Shown here piece after piece: positions 62,700-64,000 of a stretch of 64,000 nucleotides of DNA. Source of the stretch: JALORV01 sp963780715 (GTDB taxonomy: Bacteria > Pseudomonadota > Gammaproteobacteria > Burkholderiales > Burkholderiaceae_F). Numbering within the stretch: the first letter of the stretch is position 1; every line of letters starts with the position of its first letter. The notes under the pieces are model-generated. The model was not told where the DNA came from and searched no databases. It saw nothing but the letters and a program-made list of their open reading frames with translations. The position numbers were made by a program, and so were the translations under genes. The stretch is taken from NCBI GenBank assembly GCA_963780715.1, contig CAWADK010000024.1:124001-188000 (forward strand), given 5' to 3'.

Positions 62700-63232
62700 G
62701 GCCTGCGCCCGGCGTGCGCCGCGATCGACAGCTGCTCGCCGATCGTGGCCGAGACCGTGTCGACCTCGTCGCGATGCGACGGTCCGTGGTGATGCTCGCC
62801 CTGATAGGCGCCGCCCTCGGGATCGAACGGCGCGTCGATGTGCTCGATGTGCACGCCGAGTCCGCGCAGCATTGCCTCCAGCACCGGGTCGCGCTCGATC
62901 AGCACATGGTCGAGCGCGAGCTGGGCGGGCACATGGCGGTTGGCCAGGTGATAGACCGCGCGCAGCAGTGCCAGGGGATCGTCGGCCGTCACGCGGGTCA
63001 CGGGTTCGGGGGCCGCCTCGACGCGCGCCCTAGCGCCGTCGTCACCCGCAAGCAGCGCCCCGTCGCGCAGCACGCTGCCGCGCGGCAGCAGGATCGCCAC
63101 CGCCTGCCCGTCGACGCTCATTGTCGCGAGCCGGCTCTTCACGCGCTCGCCGTACGCGAGTCGCAGCGTCGCGGCGGGCCGCGCTTCCGGTGCAGGGTCC
63201 GGTGCGTCGAGCAGCCGGGTCAGGCGGAGCAT
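62696..63232 (-). CDS. ureE: Urease nickel metallochaperone UreE
   Basis: A 178-residue protein with an N-terminal peptide-binding-like domain and a C-terminal metal-binding domain. YHLANRHVPAQL carries the conserved nickel-binding His, and the tail has a short GEHHHGPSH segment. The ATG at 63232 gives the standard start MLRLTRLLD. It overlaps ureF by four bases, and ureC ends ten bases upstream. Confidence 0.9.
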   Translation of the reverse strand: MLRLTRLLDAPDPAPEARPAATLRLAYGERVKSRLATMSVDGQAVAILLPRGSVLRDGALLAGDDGARARVEAAPEPVTRVTADDPLALLRAVYHLANRHVPAQLALDHVLIERDPVLEAMLRGLGVHIEHIDAPFDPEGGAYQGEHHHGPSHRDEVDTVSATIGEQLSIAAHAGRRP

Positions 63233-63242
63233 GGGCGCGCTC

Positions 63243-64000
63243 TCAGAACAGGAAGTAGCGCTGCGCCAGCGGCAGATCCGTCGCCGGCGCGCAGTCGAGC
63301 AGCACGCCGTCGGCATGCACCTGGTAGGTCTCGGGGTCGACAGTGACCTTCGGCGTCAGCGCGTTGTGCACCATGTCGCGCTTGGAGAGCTTGCGGATGC
63401 CCTTGACGGCGACGACAGTCTTTTGCAGGCCGTATTTCTCCGGCATGCGCTTCTTCAGCGCCGCCTGCGAGACGAAGGTCAGCGAACTCTTTGCGAGCGA
63501 CCCGCCGAAGGCGCCGAACTGCGGCCGGTAGTGCACCGGCTGCGGCGTCGGGATCGACGCGTTCGGGTCGCCCATCGCGGCGGCGGCGATCGTGCCTCCT
63601 TTGAGGATCAGGAACGGCTTGACGCCGAAGAACGCAGGCTTCCACAGCACGAGGTCGGCCCACTTGCCGACTTCGACCGAACCCACTTCGTGCGCAATGC
63701 CGTGCGCGATCGCGGGATTGATCGTGTACTTGGCGATATAGCGCTTGATGCGTGCATTGTCATGGGCTGAGGGATCGGAGAAACCTTTCTCCGCGAGGGA
63801 GCCGCGCTGCACTTTCATCTTGTGCGCGGTCTGCCAGGTGCGCGTGACGACCTCGCCGACGCGCCCCATCGCCTGCGAGTCGGAGCTGATCATCGAGAAC
63901 GCGCCGATGTCGTGCAGGATGTCCTCGGCGGCAATCGTTTCCTTGCGGATACGGCTCTCGGCAAAGGCGATGTCTTCCGCGATGCTGGCGTCGAGGTGAT
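63243..64000 (-). CDS. ureC: Urease alpha subunit UreC, 5' part outside the window
   Basis: The C-terminal 251 codons of urease subunit alpha, open at the right edge. SMISSDSQAMGR carries the nickel-binding aspartate, and VGSVEVGKWADLVLWKPAFFGVKP and MVHNALTPKVTVDPETY are conserved. The gene would be about 570 codons when complete. It is followed by ureE, ureF and ureG in an operon. Confidence 0.95.
   Translation of the reverse strand, partial: HLDASIAEDIAFAESRIRKETIAAEDILHDIGAFSMISSDSQAMGRVGEVVTRTWQTAHKMKVQRGSLAEKGFSDPSAHDNARIKRYIAKYTINPAIAHGIAHEVGSVEVGKWADLVLWKPAFFGVKPFLILKGGTIAAAAMGDPNASIPTPQPVHYRPQFGAFGGSLAKSSLTFVSQAALKKRMPEKYGLQKTVVAVKGIRKLSKRDMVHNALTPKVTVDPETYQVHADGVLLDCAPATDLPLAQRYFLF

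Noticed and set aside
1..64000. CRISPR arrays, tRNA or rRNA genes, insertion sequences, prophage or integrase
   Set aside because: None was recognised in reading the window: no regular 28-37-base repeats, tRNA-like cloverleaf, transposase or integrase frame was seen; a tool-based scan could still find a divergent one.

Overview
The window is GC-rich (roughly two thirds GC) and gene-dense, with many ATGA start/stop overlaps. It looks like the chromosome of a free-living, respiring proteobacterium, most likely a betaproteobacterium of the Burkholderiales type. This rests on the ureC-E-F-G order, the DUF1302/DUF1329/YCF48-like/RND module, the YedE-rhodanese pair, ChrB/ChrA and several exported cytochromes c. 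No rRNA, tRNA, CRISPR array, integrase, transposase or phage gene was seen.

Region 1 (1-4150): a truncated repeat lipoprotein, a membrane protein with a ClpP/crotonase-like periplasmic domain, and an RNase Z-like hydrolase. Region 2 (4187-15635) is the most interesting part. It holds two paralogous cytochromes c, a solo GroEL, a DHH phosphoesterase and a 41-residue membrane protein. A leftward operon follows: alpha/beta hydrolase, phosphoribosyltransferase, nicotinate phosphoribosyltransferase, archease and RtcB RNA ligase. Next to it lie a COG2187 kinase-like gene and a PRPP synthetase with a small partner. Four dyads of the form TTG(A/C)-N6-TCAA (FNR/ANR/FixK type) sit in front of its transcription units, and a fifth precedes a third cytochrome c at 22016. 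I read this as an oxygen- or redox-controlled module joining RNA-end repair, PRPP/NAD salvage, protein folding and electron transfer.

Region 3 (15756-27354): a protein of unknown function, a frameshifted acyltransferase, a broken FG-GAP lipoprotein, a folate-independent type methionine synthase core, an O-methyltransferase, a MaoC hydratase with a CWC protein, the third cytochrome c, a Gly/Trp-rich secreted protein with a Pro-repeat lipoprotein, a HicA-like protein, NnrU, an aldo/keto reductase and an exported isoaspartyl methyltransferase. Region 4 (27515-36863): a sulfur module (rhodanese, YedE/TsuA transporter, cysteine synthase), threonine dehydratase, two lipoprotein Cu/Zn superoxide dismutases around a secreted nuclease, BLUF photoreceptor with GTP cyclohydrolase I, TerB, and a BCS1-like AAA ATPase.

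Region 5 (37012-46219): the four-gene outer-membrane/RND module, then an esterase and a degenerate nuclease. Region 6 (46432-53743): a TetR-HlyD-ABC-ABC2 efflux operon with its operator, two small secreted proteins, Uup and a thioredoxin-like protein. Region 7 (53790-64000): acetoacetyl-CoA synthetase, a chromate-resistance operon behind an AT-rich palindrome, GFA and GNAT proteins, a YitT protein, a DMT permease with a histidine-rich tail, and urease accessory genes ending in a truncated ureC.

Caution: at least a dozen conserved genes or gene parts need a frame change to read through. Several changes fall at short G or T runs, so much of this probably reflects sequence or assembly indels and not gene decay.
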